In this document: piece by piece, positions 1 through 7,545 of the stretch
How the letters are laid out: every line of letters begins with the position of its first letter
How positions within the stretch are numbered: the stretch's first letter is position 1
Assembly: GCF_000378605.1 (NCBI RefSeq)
Contig: NZ_KB905156.1
Coordinates: 415,209 to 479,208 of the forward strand
Length of the DNA stretch: 64,000 bases
Reading direction: 5' to 3'
DNA from: Thioalkalivibrio sp. ALJ21
Lineage (GTDB): Bacteria; Pseudomonadota; Gammaproteobacteria; Ectothiorhodospirales; Ectothiorhodospiraceae
Notes under the pieces: model-generated
Told to the model about the DNA's origin: nothing
Database searches by the model: none
The model's input: the letters and a program-made list of their open reading frames with translations, nothing else
Program-made: the position numbers and the translations under genes

Positions 1-215
1 AGCGCCCCGACCTGACACCGGAACAGGTCGAGGCCTGCGTGAACGACCGCGACCCGAACCTGCGCTACTTCGTCGCGCGCAATCCGCTTCTGACCGAAGC
101 GCAGCGGGAACAACTGATGGATGACGAAGACGAACTGGTGCGCATTGCGGTGCGCAAGGGCCCGAAAAAACGCGGGACCCGCGCCCGCCCCGGACAAGCC
201 GAGATGATCCGTTGA
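1..215 (+). CDS. C-terminal part of a repeat protein (LRV/HEAT-like), truncated by the window edge
   Basis: An open frame with codons beginning at base 3 runs to a TGA at 213-215, giving about 70 residues; the 5' end lies outside the window. The readable part has two copies of a short helical unit (VNDRDPNLRYFVARNP and MDDEDELVRIAVRKGP), each a D-x-x-x-x-V/R-x-x-V/I-A-x pattern like the leucine-rich-repeat-variant or HEAT-like repeats used for protein contacts. A basic tail (KKRGTRARPGQ) closes the protein. The stop overlaps the TTG start of the next gene (TTGA), so the two are probably co-transcribed. The exact function cannot be told from this fragment. Confidence 0.6.
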   Translation, partial: RPDLTPEQVEACVNDRDPNLRYFVARNPLLTEAQREQLMDDEDELVRIAVRKGPKKRGTRARPGQAEMIR

Positions 216-751
216 CCGAGACTCGCCCCGAAAAACCGCAACGCCCGAAGCCTTCCCGGCGCCGCCGCGCCCTGAGCTGGGGCGTCCAGATCGGCATCGC
301 GCTGTTGATCTTCCTGGCCGTACGCGCCTGGATGGCGCGCGACATGGTCGAGGGCCCGGCACCCGAATTCGAGGCACAACTGCTGGATGGCACGCCAGTA
401 ACGCTCGCCGACTACGCGGACGAGCCCATGCTGCTGCACTTCTGGGCCACCTGGTGCCCGATCTGCCGCCTGGAGGAAGGCGAGATCGTGCGCCTGTCGC
501 AGAGCCACCCGGTGCTCACGGTCTCCATGCAGTCCGGCACGCCGGAGGAGGTGCTGGAGCACCTGAACGAACGCGAGCGCGAACTGGCCGTGATCAACGA
601 CCCGCAGGGCGAACTCGCTTCGCAATACAACGTCCGCGGCGTACCCGCGACCTTCATCATCAACCCCGACGGCGAGATCGTCTTCCGCAAGCAGGGCTAC
701 GCCCCGCCCCTGGAGCTGCGCCTGCGCCTCTGGCTCGCCCGCTGGTTGTAG
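212..751 (+). CDS. Membrane-anchored thioredoxin-like disulfide oxidoreductase (ScsD-like)
   Basis: The protein has 179 residues. A basic N-terminus (residues 1-20) precedes one membrane segment at about 21-40, so the catalytic domain should sit in the periplasm. The thioredoxin fold is shown by FWATWCPIC with the redox pair Cys82 and Cys85, followed by GVPATF, which carries the cis-proline loop. CPIC is an unusual active-site dipeptide, shared with ScsD-type proteins of copper-stress loci and with some cytochrome c maturation thioredoxins. The TTG start is chosen because it gives the TTGA overlap with the upstream stop and keeps the membrane anchor; the next ATG would delete it. The substrate is unknown, and no partner such as DsbD or a Ccm gene is nearby. 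Confidence 0.8.
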   Translation: MTETRPEKPQRPKPSRRRRALSWGVQIGIALLIFLAVRAWMARDMVEGPAPEFEAQLLDGTPVTLADYADEPMLLHFWATWCPICRLEEGEIVRLSQSHPVLTVSMQSGTPEEVLEHLNERERELAVINDPQGELASQYNVRGVPATFIINPDGEIVFRKQGYAPPLELRLRLWLARWL

Positions 752-765
752 CCCTACCGCTCCAA

Positions 766-844
766 GGTGCAGTTCGCTGCGCTCAGTGCACCCTACGCTG
801 CACACCCCAACCGTAGGATGCGTTGAGCAAAGCGAAACGCATCG
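766..844. repeat. Dispersed palindromic intergenic repeat, copy 1
   Basis: This intergenic stretch contains GTTCGCTGCGCTCAGTGCA and then CGTAGGATGCGTTGAGC. The two halves are imperfect inverted copies of each other. The same unit occurs at 13640-13722 and 14328-14410. It resembles the REP-type elements with a GCATCCTACG core that are scattered between genes in many Proteobacteria. Confidence 0.75.
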
Positions 845-863
845 TGCTCAGGCAACCGAGCGC

Positions 864-1730
864 CTAATCATCCAGCTCCCGCAGGACGCGGAAGCCGAGG
901 TTGGTATCCATCTCGTCGATGTTGCGGCGACGCCGGGCGGCGCTGCGGGTGGCGACCGCCGGGTCGAACCACGAGCCGCCCTTGACCACGACCCACTCGT
1001 TGTCCGGGTCGCGACGGTATACGCCGTCGCGCGGCATGTTCGCGTGATTGTCATGCCAGGGCGTGGAAGTGAACTCCTGCACGTTGCCGTGCATGTCGTA
1101 CAGGCCCCACAGGTTCGGCTGGAAGCTGCCGACATCCAGCGGACGGGACAAGGGGAAACAGGCCGGGATGTACCACCTGCGACGCTGGCGGCGCTCCTCA
1201 TAGGGGAACAGGGAGTTGAAGTGCACATCGCGGCAGCCCACCACCTCGCCGAAGGCAAAAGGCGTGCGCGTACCGGCCCGGCAGGCGTATTCCCACTCGG
1301 CCTCGGTGGGCAGGCGGTAGCGCTTGCCGGTCTCCTCGCTCAGCCAATCGAGATACTGCTGGATCGACGCGGGCTTGATGTTGAAGATCGGCGTGCGTGG
1401 AGTCCGTGGCCACACCAGCCAGTCCCAAGGCTCCCAGCCTGCTGCCTCGGCGAAGGCATCCCATTCCTCGCGCGTAACGGCAAAGCGGCCCAAGGCAAAG
1501 GGCTTCTCCAGCACTACATAGCGCCGCGGCGACTCGTGCTCCTGATGCCCGTACTCCGACGCATCTGAACCGATCTCGCCTTCGCCTGGGGGGATCACCT
1601 GCAACTCGGGCGTCAGCGCACCCGAACGCGCCTCGTCACGGAACGTGACATCCAGCCACGCCTTGCGCGCCGCTCTCTGCTGCAGATCCAGCAGATCCGC
1701 CTGCTCCATCGCCTGAACGCTCTTGGCCAT
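864..1730 (-). CDS. SUMF1 / formylglycine-generating-enzyme-family protein without catalytic cysteines
   Basis: The protein has 288 residues. The SUMF1 (FGE-sulfatase) fold is shown by YRLPTEAEWEYACRAGT, by NLWGLYDMHGNVQEF and by the closing VVKGGSWFDPAV and GFRVLRE motifs. True formylglycine-generating enzymes carry two copper-binding active-site cysteines just after the GGSW motif. Here that stretch reads FDPAVATRSAARRR with no cysteine, so sulfatase activation is unlikely. Related cysteine-free members act as ergothioneine-type sulfoxide synthases or as binding domains. The start at 1730 is preferred because GGAAGGAG lies just upstream. The gene stands alone, facing the pilin locus, and its real substrate is unknown. 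Confidence 0.8.
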   Translation of the reverse strand: MAKSVQAMEQADLLDLQQRAARKAWLDVTFRDEARSGALTPELQVIPPGEGEIGSDASEYGHQEHESPRRYVVLEKPFALGRFAVTREEWDAFAEAAGWEPWDWLVWPRTPRTPIFNIKPASIQQYLDWLSEETGKRYRLPTEAEWEYACRAGTRTPFAFGEVVGCRDVHFNSLFPYEERRQRRRWYIPACFPLSRPLDVGSFQPNLWGLYDMHGNVQEFTSTPWHDNHANMPRDGVYRRDPDNEWVVVKGGSWFDPAVATRSAARRRRNIDEMDTNLGFRVLRELDD

Positions 1731-1894
1731 TGGCTCCTTCCAACCCGTACTTAAACCGTTAAGGGCACCCGCCAATCGGGCGTGCCCATTCTATAGGCAA
1801 CATCCACCTGGGCCCGTTCCCTAGGAGAGGGCTGGCGGAAGACGTGAAGGTGGTCTAGGCTCGGGCTTGCACGCGATCTCAAGGAGGAGAAGCG

Positions 1895-2422
1895 ATGCGT
1901 CACCAAGGCTTCACGGCCATCGAACTGATGGTCACCATTGGCGTGCTCGCCATCCTGGCAATGCTGGCCGCCCCGGCCTTCAGCCAGATACTCGAGCGCC
2001 AGCGCGTCATCGGCGCCACCAACAGCCTGCTCAACGCCATGCACCTGGCGAGAAGCGAGGCGCTCAAGCGCAACGAGCGCGTCACCCTGTGCCCGTCCAG
2101 CGACGGCGAAACCTGCCGCGACGACGGCGTCTGGGGGGATGGCTGGATATGGTTTGCGGATCGAGGAAGCACGGGGAAGCGCGCCGACGAAGACCCGCTG
2201 ATCGGGCATGCAGTCCCGAACCTGGAAAACGTCCAGGTCAGCGGCAATTCACCGGTTCGGGACTACGTCTCGTACGTCCCCCGCGGAACGACCCAGCGCG
2301 CCAATGGCGCCCTTCAGATGGGAAGCTTCACCGTATGCGGCCACGCCAAGGAGGGGCGGCGCGTAGTCGTCAGCAGCATCGGACGGCCGCGCAGCGAGCC
2401 ATCCCAAAACTGTCCTGACTAG
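1895..2422 (+). CDS. fimT: Type IV minor pilin, FimT/GspH family (first copy)
   Basis: A prepilin-like protein of 175 residues. The short leader MRHQG is followed by FTAIELMVTIGVLAILAML, a class III signal in which a PilD-type peptidase cuts after Gly and Glu5 is conserved. The body carries the GspH/FimT pattern RQRVIGATNSLLNAMHLARSEALKR and a late CGHAKEGRRVVVSSIGRP. A strong ribosome site, AAGGAGGAG, lies upstream. Minor pilins of this class prime pilus assembly at the inner membrane. A second FimT-like protein is encoded at 3063-3611, and pilE lies between them on the other strand. Four cysteines could form disulfides outside the cell. Confidence 0.9.
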   Translation: MRHQGFTAIELMVTIGVLAILAMLAAPAFSQILERQRVIGATNSLLNAMHLARSEALKRNERVTLCPSSDGETCRDDGVWGDGWIWFADRGSTGKRADEDPLIGHAVPNLENVQVSGNSPVRDYVSYVPRGTTQRANGALQMGSFTVCGHAKEGRRVVVSSIGRPRSEPSQNCPD

Positions 2423-2458
2423 CGTTGTGCGAAAACCGCTCCTTCTGGCACCGACGGC

Positions 2459-2872
2459 TCACCAACAATCATCGCCCCCCGGGGTTCCGTCGCGCTCCGC
2501 ACTCCCTCCGGTGACTCTGAGCGTAATCGTTTCACACCTAGAGTCATTTGTCTGTCGCCCTTGGGCAGTGGCGGTCGCGGTAAAACTTGACCCGGATTCG
2601 TCAGAGATCGCCAGCTGGTAGTGCCCATCGTCCGATTCGGCGGTAAGGCCCAGATCCGAAAGATCTCCTGTGTACTCCGGGTTGTTCGCCCGCCACCGCT
2701 CCTGCTCCAACTGGATGCGGAGCAGCGAATCATGAGCATCCGCGCGTTGGGACTTGAGGATGTGGTTCTGGTACGAGGGATAGGCGATCGCTGCAAGGAT
2801 TCCGATCACCACCACCACGATCATCACCTCGATCAGCGTAAATCCGGCCATCCGGCGTTTTGTCTGGTCCAT
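2459..2872 (-). CDS. pilE: Type IV pilin, PilE family
   Basis: The protein has 137 residues: leader MDQTKRRMAG, then FTLIEVMIVVVVIGILAAIAYPSY, the classic prepilin cleavage site and N-terminal helix with Glu5. The region QRADAHDSLLRIQLEQERWRANNPEYT is typical of PilE proteins of the Pseudomonas/Xanthomonas minor-pilin cluster. The last part holds two cysteines (RCETITL and DDCW) that can form the D-loop disulfide. The gene is reversed relative to its neighbours and converges with the first fimT, so it has its own promoter. In the usual cluster order pilE comes last on the same strand, so this placement suggests a local inversion. GGAGGG lies about 10 bases before the start. Confidence 0.9.
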   Translation of the reverse strand: MDQTKRRMAGFTLIEVMIVVVVIGILAAIAYPSYQNHILKSQRADAHDSLLRIQLEQERWRANNPEYTGDLSDLGLTAESDDGHYQLAISDESGSSFTATATAQGRQTNDSRCETITLRVTGGSAERDGTPGGDDCW

Positions 2873-3016
2873 CCCGATCTCTCCCTCCAGGAACAGCTAT
2901 ACGGCTACACCCGATTCCACCACAAGCCGAGCCACTCGCCCCCTTCCAGATCGACGAAGGGTCTCTTTCGCCCCGTGAGCGGTAGCCGAGCGCCATGCCC
3001 AACATACCCCAAACCG

Positions 3017-3022
3017 TATAAT
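3017..3022 (+). promoter_or_regulatory. Possible -10 box for the fimT2-pilWXV operon
   Basis: A consensus TATAAT lies about 40 bases before the chosen fimT2 start. No good -35 hexamer is found 16-18 bases upstream, so this is only a candidate. Confidence 0.35.
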
Positions 3023-3062
3023 GGGAGGCGACACCTTCCGGCACTCCGAACAGGACCCGTGC

Positions 3063-3611
3063 ATGGCCGCAACCCCCCGACAGTACGGATTCACCCTGAT
3101 CGAGGTGATGATCACCATCGCCGTCCTGGTGATCCTGATCACGCTGGCCGTCCCTGCGTTCAACCTGGCCGAACAACGGCGCGTAATCGGCGCCGCAGAA
3201 AGCGCGCTCGACCAGATTCAGACCGCGCGCTCCGAGGCCATCAAGCAGGGGCGCGACATCTGGTTCGTCAGCCAGACTGATGGTGACGAGTGGTGTCATG
3301 GCATTTCGCAGACGGCCGGTTGTGACTGCTTCGAAGCTGCCGGTGCAGGTGACGCGTGCGAAATCACGATGGCAGGCCAGGAAGACCCCGTCCTTAGAAC
3401 CACTGTTTCTACTGACTACCGAAACATCACCATGAGCGGCGACCAGGAATTAAGGTTCGACCACGTCCGCAGCATGGTTTCGGGAGCACGAGAAACCATC
3501 GCATTCACCTCGTCGCCCAGCAGCCTCCAGATGGAAGTTCAAATCAACCCGATCGGGCGGCCAAGCGCCTGTGGAACGAATCGCGCCATGGGGGCGTACC
3601 CGGCATGCTGA
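3063..3611 (+). CDS. Type IV minor pilin, FimT/GspH family (second copy)
   Basis: The protein has 182 residues from the ATG at 3063, chosen because it gives the compact prepilin leader MAATPRQYG before FTLIEVMITIAVLVILITLAVPAF; the upstream ATG at 3021 would add an atypical leader. The segment QRRVIGAAESALDQIQTARSEAIKQ matches the first FimT copy at 1895-2422, so the two are paralogs. The middle is cysteine-rich (WCHGISQTAGCDCFEAAGAGDAC), suggesting disulfide-stabilised loops. It is the first gene of an overlapping operon; its stop overlaps the pilW start by 7 bases. Confidence 0.88.
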   Translation: MAATPRQYGFTLIEVMITIAVLVILITLAVPAFNLAEQRRVIGAAESALDQIQTARSEAIKQGRDIWFVSQTDGDEWCHGISQTAGCDCFEAAGAGDACEITMAGQEDPVLRTTVSTDYRNITMSGDQELRFDHVRSMVSGARETIAFTSSPSSLQMEVQINPIGRPSACGTNRAMGAYPAC

Positions 3612-4477
3612 CCCGCCAACTCCGCCCAGCGAGCCGCCGCCCTCGCATGCGCTCTAACCGGGGCTTCACCTTGATCGAGCTGATGATCGGCATCCTCGTC
3701 GGTACGATCGTAGTTGCGGGAGTCATTGCCCTGTACATCACAGTGATACGCGGCAGCGCCTTCGTCGTTACAGAAGCCCGCGTTACGCAAGATACGCGCA
3801 TCTCGATGGACCTCATGGCTAGCGACATCCGACGAGCTGGCTACTCACACCCAAGCCGTATAGAGGTGTCCGAGGAATCCGGGATGCCAGAGAACCCCTT
3901 CATGGACGAAACCCGCAACATCACCATCCATGACCATGACGGGGGGAGCGCGAACTGCATCTTGGTGAGCTACGACCCGACTTTCCAGTATGCCCCTGAA
4001 GACGCTTCGCTCGAGTTCGACCTCTCGGATCTGACGGGGTCGCGCCAGTTTGTCTTTGGCTACCGCCTTAACTCCGAAGGCGTCATCCAGATCTTGGCGT
4101 CATCTGATGTGTCCAGCACCGAGAGCTGTGAAACTGGCAGCTGGGAAGCACTAACTGACCGCGAAACGATCCGTGTCAACTCGCTGACTTTCAGCACCGA
4201 AGGCTCGACTTGCCTCAACACGACGCTGGACCTCAGTAGCGACAGCGGCAATACAGAAGATGACGCATTCTGGGAGGCCGACGAAGAAAGTCGCGCCTTC
4301 TGCGAAGGGGCTTACAACGGCGCCCTCGAATCCGACCGAGACAACGTACTCATCGAAAGCCGGCAGGTCCGAGTCACCCTCGAGGCAGCCGACCGATCCA
4401 GCGGAAACACGCAGGTAACGTTCGATGAGAGCATCCGGGTCCGCAATAATCGAATCTTTACGGTGGAGGCTAATTAA
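3605..4477 (+). CDS. pilW: Type IV pilus assembly protein PilW
   Basis: The protein has 290 residues. After the leader ending RSNRG comes FTLIELMIGILVGTIVVAGVIALYITVIRGSA, a prepilin signal with Glu5, followed by RVTQDTRISMDLMASDIRRAGY, the typical PilW start of the globular domain. The C-terminal half is acidic and has several cysteines. PilW is a minor pilin that joins PilV, PilX and FimU/FimT in a priming complex for pilus extension. The gene overlaps fimT2 at its start and shares TAATG with pilX at its end, so translation is probably coupled. Confidence 0.9.
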   Translation: MLTRQLRPASRRPRMRSNRGFTLIELMIGILVGTIVVAGVIALYITVIRGSAFVVTEARVTQDTRISMDLMASDIRRAGYSHPSRIEVSEESGMPENPFMDETRNITIHDHDGGSANCILVSYDPTFQYAPEDASLEFDLSDLTGSRQFVFGYRLNSEGVIQILASSDVSSTESCETGSWEALTDRETIRVNSLTFSTEGSTCLNTTLDLSSDSGNTEDDAFWEADEESRAFCEGAYNGALESDRDNVLIESRQVRVTLEAADRSSGNTQVTFDESIRVRNNRIFTVEAN

Positions 4478-5679
4478 TGAACCACGCGCCCTTCACCACG
4501 CCCCCAGCAAGGCAACGCGGCCTCGCGACATTGGTGGTCGCGTTGATCATCATGGTTGCCGTTACCCTGACTGTCTTGTTTACAGCGCAGACAAGCATCC
4601 TCGAAGAGCGCATGGCAGCCAATGAAACCCGCATGAAGCAGACGACTAACGCTGCTCAGGCGGGGCTCGAGCGAGCGGTTGTCTTTGCTCAAGATGGCGA
4701 GGATGACATTAGCCGGCTATTCGAGCACGACTACTCAACGGACCGGCCTGTTTTTTACCGGTCTGCCTTTATAAGCCCAGACGCGGTAGACGAGATTCCG
4801 GGTTGCCCTGATTCCCCGGATGATTTTCAGGGCGTAGCCGTTTCTCTCGGTCAGCCAGAAAGCCTGCGGAACGCTGGCATCTGGTCTTGCGGTTGGAGCG
4901 ATGACCAGAGCGCGCGACGGGGCGTGACGACAACGATTCGCGGCGCGCCGTCACTGGCGGACCCTCCCACCAACCCGCTTACGACCCGGGGTGGCGTGAA
5001 CACCAATGGCCGAGCCCGTGTATTCAATGCCTACAACAATCTGACTATCTGGTCCGGTCAGGACCTGGATGTCACCGGGAACCCCGGCAACACGTTTGTT
5101 CGCAACCAGGATCACCCGCCGCTTCGCGAGAGCGACCCACTTCCCAGCGAACCCGCTCAGTGCGGTGTGGGAACCGTGTATGTGTGCACCACGGATGCAA
5201 ATATGCGGGGCCCCGACGTTATCACCGGCGATCTTCAGCTCAGCTCCCTTTCCGATGATGACTTTTTCCGAAATTTCATGGGTCAGGAACCGAATAGCTA
5301 CCGCGACAACGTCGTAACGCAGCTCGACCCGGACAGCATTGACGGGATGACCAACGAAGTTATCTGGATGACCGGCGATGTCGACCTTAACGACACGGTA
5401 GGCAATCGTGACAATCCCGTCGTCCTCGTTGTGGAAGGCGATGCGACGCTAAGTGGAAATTTCGAGTTGCACGGTGTCCTGTATGTCCGCGGCAACCTCA
5501 GTGCGAACGGCACGCCAACGGTTTACGGGGCCAGCGTTATCCAAGGCGACACCACCGATGCAGGCGGCACTCCGTACTTTGTCTTCGACCCCGTCGCTGC
5601 ATCAGGAGCGGGAGAACTGGGCGCACGAGGCGCCATCTCCGGCGCCTGGCGAGACTGGGCTCACTGGGTAAACGAATGA
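4477..5679 (+). CDS. pilX: Type IV pilus assembly protein PilX with C-terminal beta-solenoid-like domain
   Basis: The protein has 400 residues. The N-terminus (RQRGLATLVVALIIMVAVTLTVLF, then ANETRMKQTTNAAQAGLE) is the PilX N-terminal domain. Like other PilX proteins it lacks the canonical G-FTLIE signal. The second half (about residues 250-380) holds short glycine/asparagine-rich strands such as VVLVVEGDATLSGNFELHG and VLYVRGNLSANGTPTVYG, a rung pattern that suggests a bactofilin- or pectate-lyase-like beta-helix, more than twice the length of the P. aeruginosa PilX. GGTGGAGG lies before the start, and the start overlaps the pilW stop. The domain reading is from the repeat pattern alone. Confidence 0.82.
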   Translation: MNHAPFTTPPARQRGLATLVVALIIMVAVTLTVLFTAQTSILEERMAANETRMKQTTNAAQAGLERAVVFAQDGEDDISRLFEHDYSTDRPVFYRSAFISPDAVDEIPGCPDSPDDFQGVAVSLGQPESLRNAGIWSCGWSDDQSARRGVTTTIRGAPSLADPPTNPLTTRGGVNTNGRARVFNAYNNLTIWSGQDLDVTGNPGNTFVRNQDHPPLRESDPLPSEPAQCGVGTVYVCTTDANMRGPDVITGDLQLSSLSDDDFFRNFMGQEPNSYRDNVVTQLDPDSIDGMTNEVIWMTGDVDLNDTVGNRDNPVVLVVEGDATLSGNFELHGVLYVRGNLSANGTPTVYGASVIQGDTTDAGGTPYFVFDPVAASGAGELGARGAISGAWRDWAHWVNE

Positions 5680-5723
5680 TGAGGGCCCGTCGAATGAATC
5701 GCCGCACTGCAGGAGGTCGGACC

Positions 5724-7376
5724 ATGCAAGACCGCTCGAGAGCCCGCGTCTTTGGTATATCGCTGATCGAAGCACTCATCGCGATCGCGGTGGTCTCGTT
5801 TGGGCTCCTGGCCATTGCGCGCCTCCACGGCGATCTGCTTTCGAGTGCCGGAGACTCCAAAGCGCGTGCAGAGGCAATGCAGATTGCGGAAACCGAGATC
5901 GAGAAACTGCGAAACGCCTCGACACTGTCAGACCTGAACCGCCGGCTTGACAATGTTCGAACAGAAGCCGAAGGACGCAACGCCAATTACACGCTCGAAT
6001 GGACCAGCTTGCCGGACACCTCCGACTTCGGATTTTTCGAACCTGAGGTTCGCGTCACCTGGACCGATCGACGGGGTGATGAGCAGAACGTGATCATCAG
6101 TACTGCCGTCGCCTGGAGCAATCCGCGATTCAGCGTCGCCGCGGCGCGCGCGGACTCCGAAGGAGGAAATTTCCTCAACGCCCCGACAGGCCGGGCACGA
6201 ATGGGGGGCGGGGAACTGCTGGATGGAACCGACGTCACCACGGTCACCAACGTCATCGAAGGCACGTCCATCGAAGACGGCACAGAGACTCGTCAGCGCG
6301 ATGGTGAGGTTCAACTTGTGCGCGATGGTGAAGTAGTGATGACGATGGACACCACCAATCCCGGGGAGTTGTTCAGTACCATTAGCGGCCGAGTGTATTA
6401 CGGAGGCACGATCAGCCTGAATCCCGTCGTCACTCGCGTATTGTCTTCCGACGCCGGTTTTTGTACGCGCCGCGGCCAGGAGCCACTGGGCAGCTCCTTG
6501 GAGCCCTTCGTAGACAGCGCCTCGGGGTACTCTTACTTTTACTACCAGTGCTACGTTGGCGAGGCTTGGTACGGCAACGTCGGGATTGTTCGTCAGGAGA
6601 ACGCCAACCCAAACGACCGCTCCTGCGTCGGTGACCACTTGGCGGAGGAAACGAGTGCTTGGGACAGCCGCGAGCCCCGCACCAGCTCGAACCGCTTCTA
6701 CCGTTCGTTCATCGAGACCGCGGGTGGCATCCGAGCCATTGGTATCGGGATTACTCCTGCCGAAGGCGAGAGCCAGAATCCGACTTACGTTGCCCAAAAC
6801 CTGACGGGCCACAATTTCATGCTTACCCGGTTCCGGAGCGGAAACAATCGCCCGAGGGACTGCTTCGAGGCGCTAGAAGATGGCCAGGGTGCATTCGAAG
6901 GCAACCCCGGCAGGCACGTCTGCCTTTACGAAGGCGGCATGGGCTGCGGAACGGACGATGGCGACTCGCTGCCGCAGCCGGGTGATCAAGAAACCACGCT
7001 AGTGGCGGGAGACGTGACCCAAATTGATGATGGTCCGGGTAGCCGTCCCGTACTTGAAGACCTAACATTCGACAGTGTCTACGCGACCTGCGGCCCGAAC
7101 GTGGAAACCGTGGGCTCAGGACGAAATGCAGTCGATTCGATCACCTCTTATGAATGTGTTATCGACTGGGAAGGATGGACGGGCGAGACGTGGTCGAGCG
7201 ATATGATCCTGACACTGGGACCAGACACGAAACTCTGCGACATGGGCACAGCTGAACTTGGCGGCGGCACCGTAACAAAATCGGGCGACAACGTTCTCAT
7301 CTTTGACCAGATCAGCCAAACCGAAGCCCTGTCGTTTGACTTCGTAGTCGCGCACGAAGACGCAGACTGCCCGTAG
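5724..7376 (+). CDS. pilV: PilV-type minor pilin with very large C-terminal ectodomain
   Basis: The ATG at 5724 is chosen because AGGAGG (5711-5716) lies 7 bases upstream; it gives 550 residues. The leader MQDRSRARVFG is followed by ISLIEALIAIAVVSFGLLAIARLHGDLL, and then AEAMQIAETEIEKLRN, the PilV N-terminal pattern. Ordinary PilV proteins have about 150-200 residues. Here about 350 more residues follow, with many cysteines and Asp/Glu, predicted to be outside the cell. The extension (for example SGYSYFYYQCYVGEAWYGNVGIV and NLTGHNFMLTRF) was not matched to a known family. No pilY1 adhesin gene is present in the cluster, so this domain may supply the tip or adhesive role; that is inference. 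Confidence 0.8.
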   Translation: MQDRSRARVFGISLIEALIAIAVVSFGLLAIARLHGDLLSSAGDSKARAEAMQIAETEIEKLRNASTLSDLNRRLDNVRTEAEGRNANYTLEWTSLPDTSDFGFFEPEVRVTWTDRRGDEQNVIISTAVAWSNPRFSVAAARADSEGGNFLNAPTGRARMGGGELLDGTDVTTVTNVIEGTSIEDGTETRQRDGEVQLVRDGEVVMTMDTTNPGELFSTISGRVYYGGTISLNPVVTRVLSSDAGFCTRRGQEPLGSSLEPFVDSASGYSYFYYQCYVGEAWYGNVGIVRQENANPNDRSCVGDHLAEETSAWDSREPRTSSNRFYRSFIETAGGIRAIGIGITPAEGESQNPTYVAQNLTGHNFMLTRFRSGNNRPRDCFEALEDGQGAFEGNPGRHVCLYEGGMGCGTDDGDSLPQPGDQETTLVAGDVTQIDDGPGSRPVLEDLTFDSVYATCGPNVETVGSGRNAVDSITSYECVIDWEGWTGETWSSDMILTLGPDTKLCDMGTAELGGGTVTKSGDNVLIFDQISQTEALSFDFVVAHEDADCP

Positions 7377-7472
7377 CTCCCGGCCTCAGTCTGCTTTGGA
7401 AGGGAGAGAGCGCTGGTGTCAGAGCTTGCCTTTTGCCTGACGCCCAGCAAGGCGCGCGCTGGCCATATACGG

Positions 7473-7511
7473 AAAAGCGCCCGGCGGATGATCCGACCGG
7501 GCGCTTTTTTT
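7473..7511. terminator. Bidirectional Rho-independent terminator between pilV and typA
   Basis: A 12-bp perfect stem, AAAAGCGCCCGG paired with CCGGGCGCTTTT, encloses a 12-base loop, with T runs on both strands. It can end both the pilin operon and typA, which converge here. Confidence 0.9.
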
Positions 7512-7545
7512 GCCTGCCCCACTGGCGGGGCGTTGGCGTCGACCG

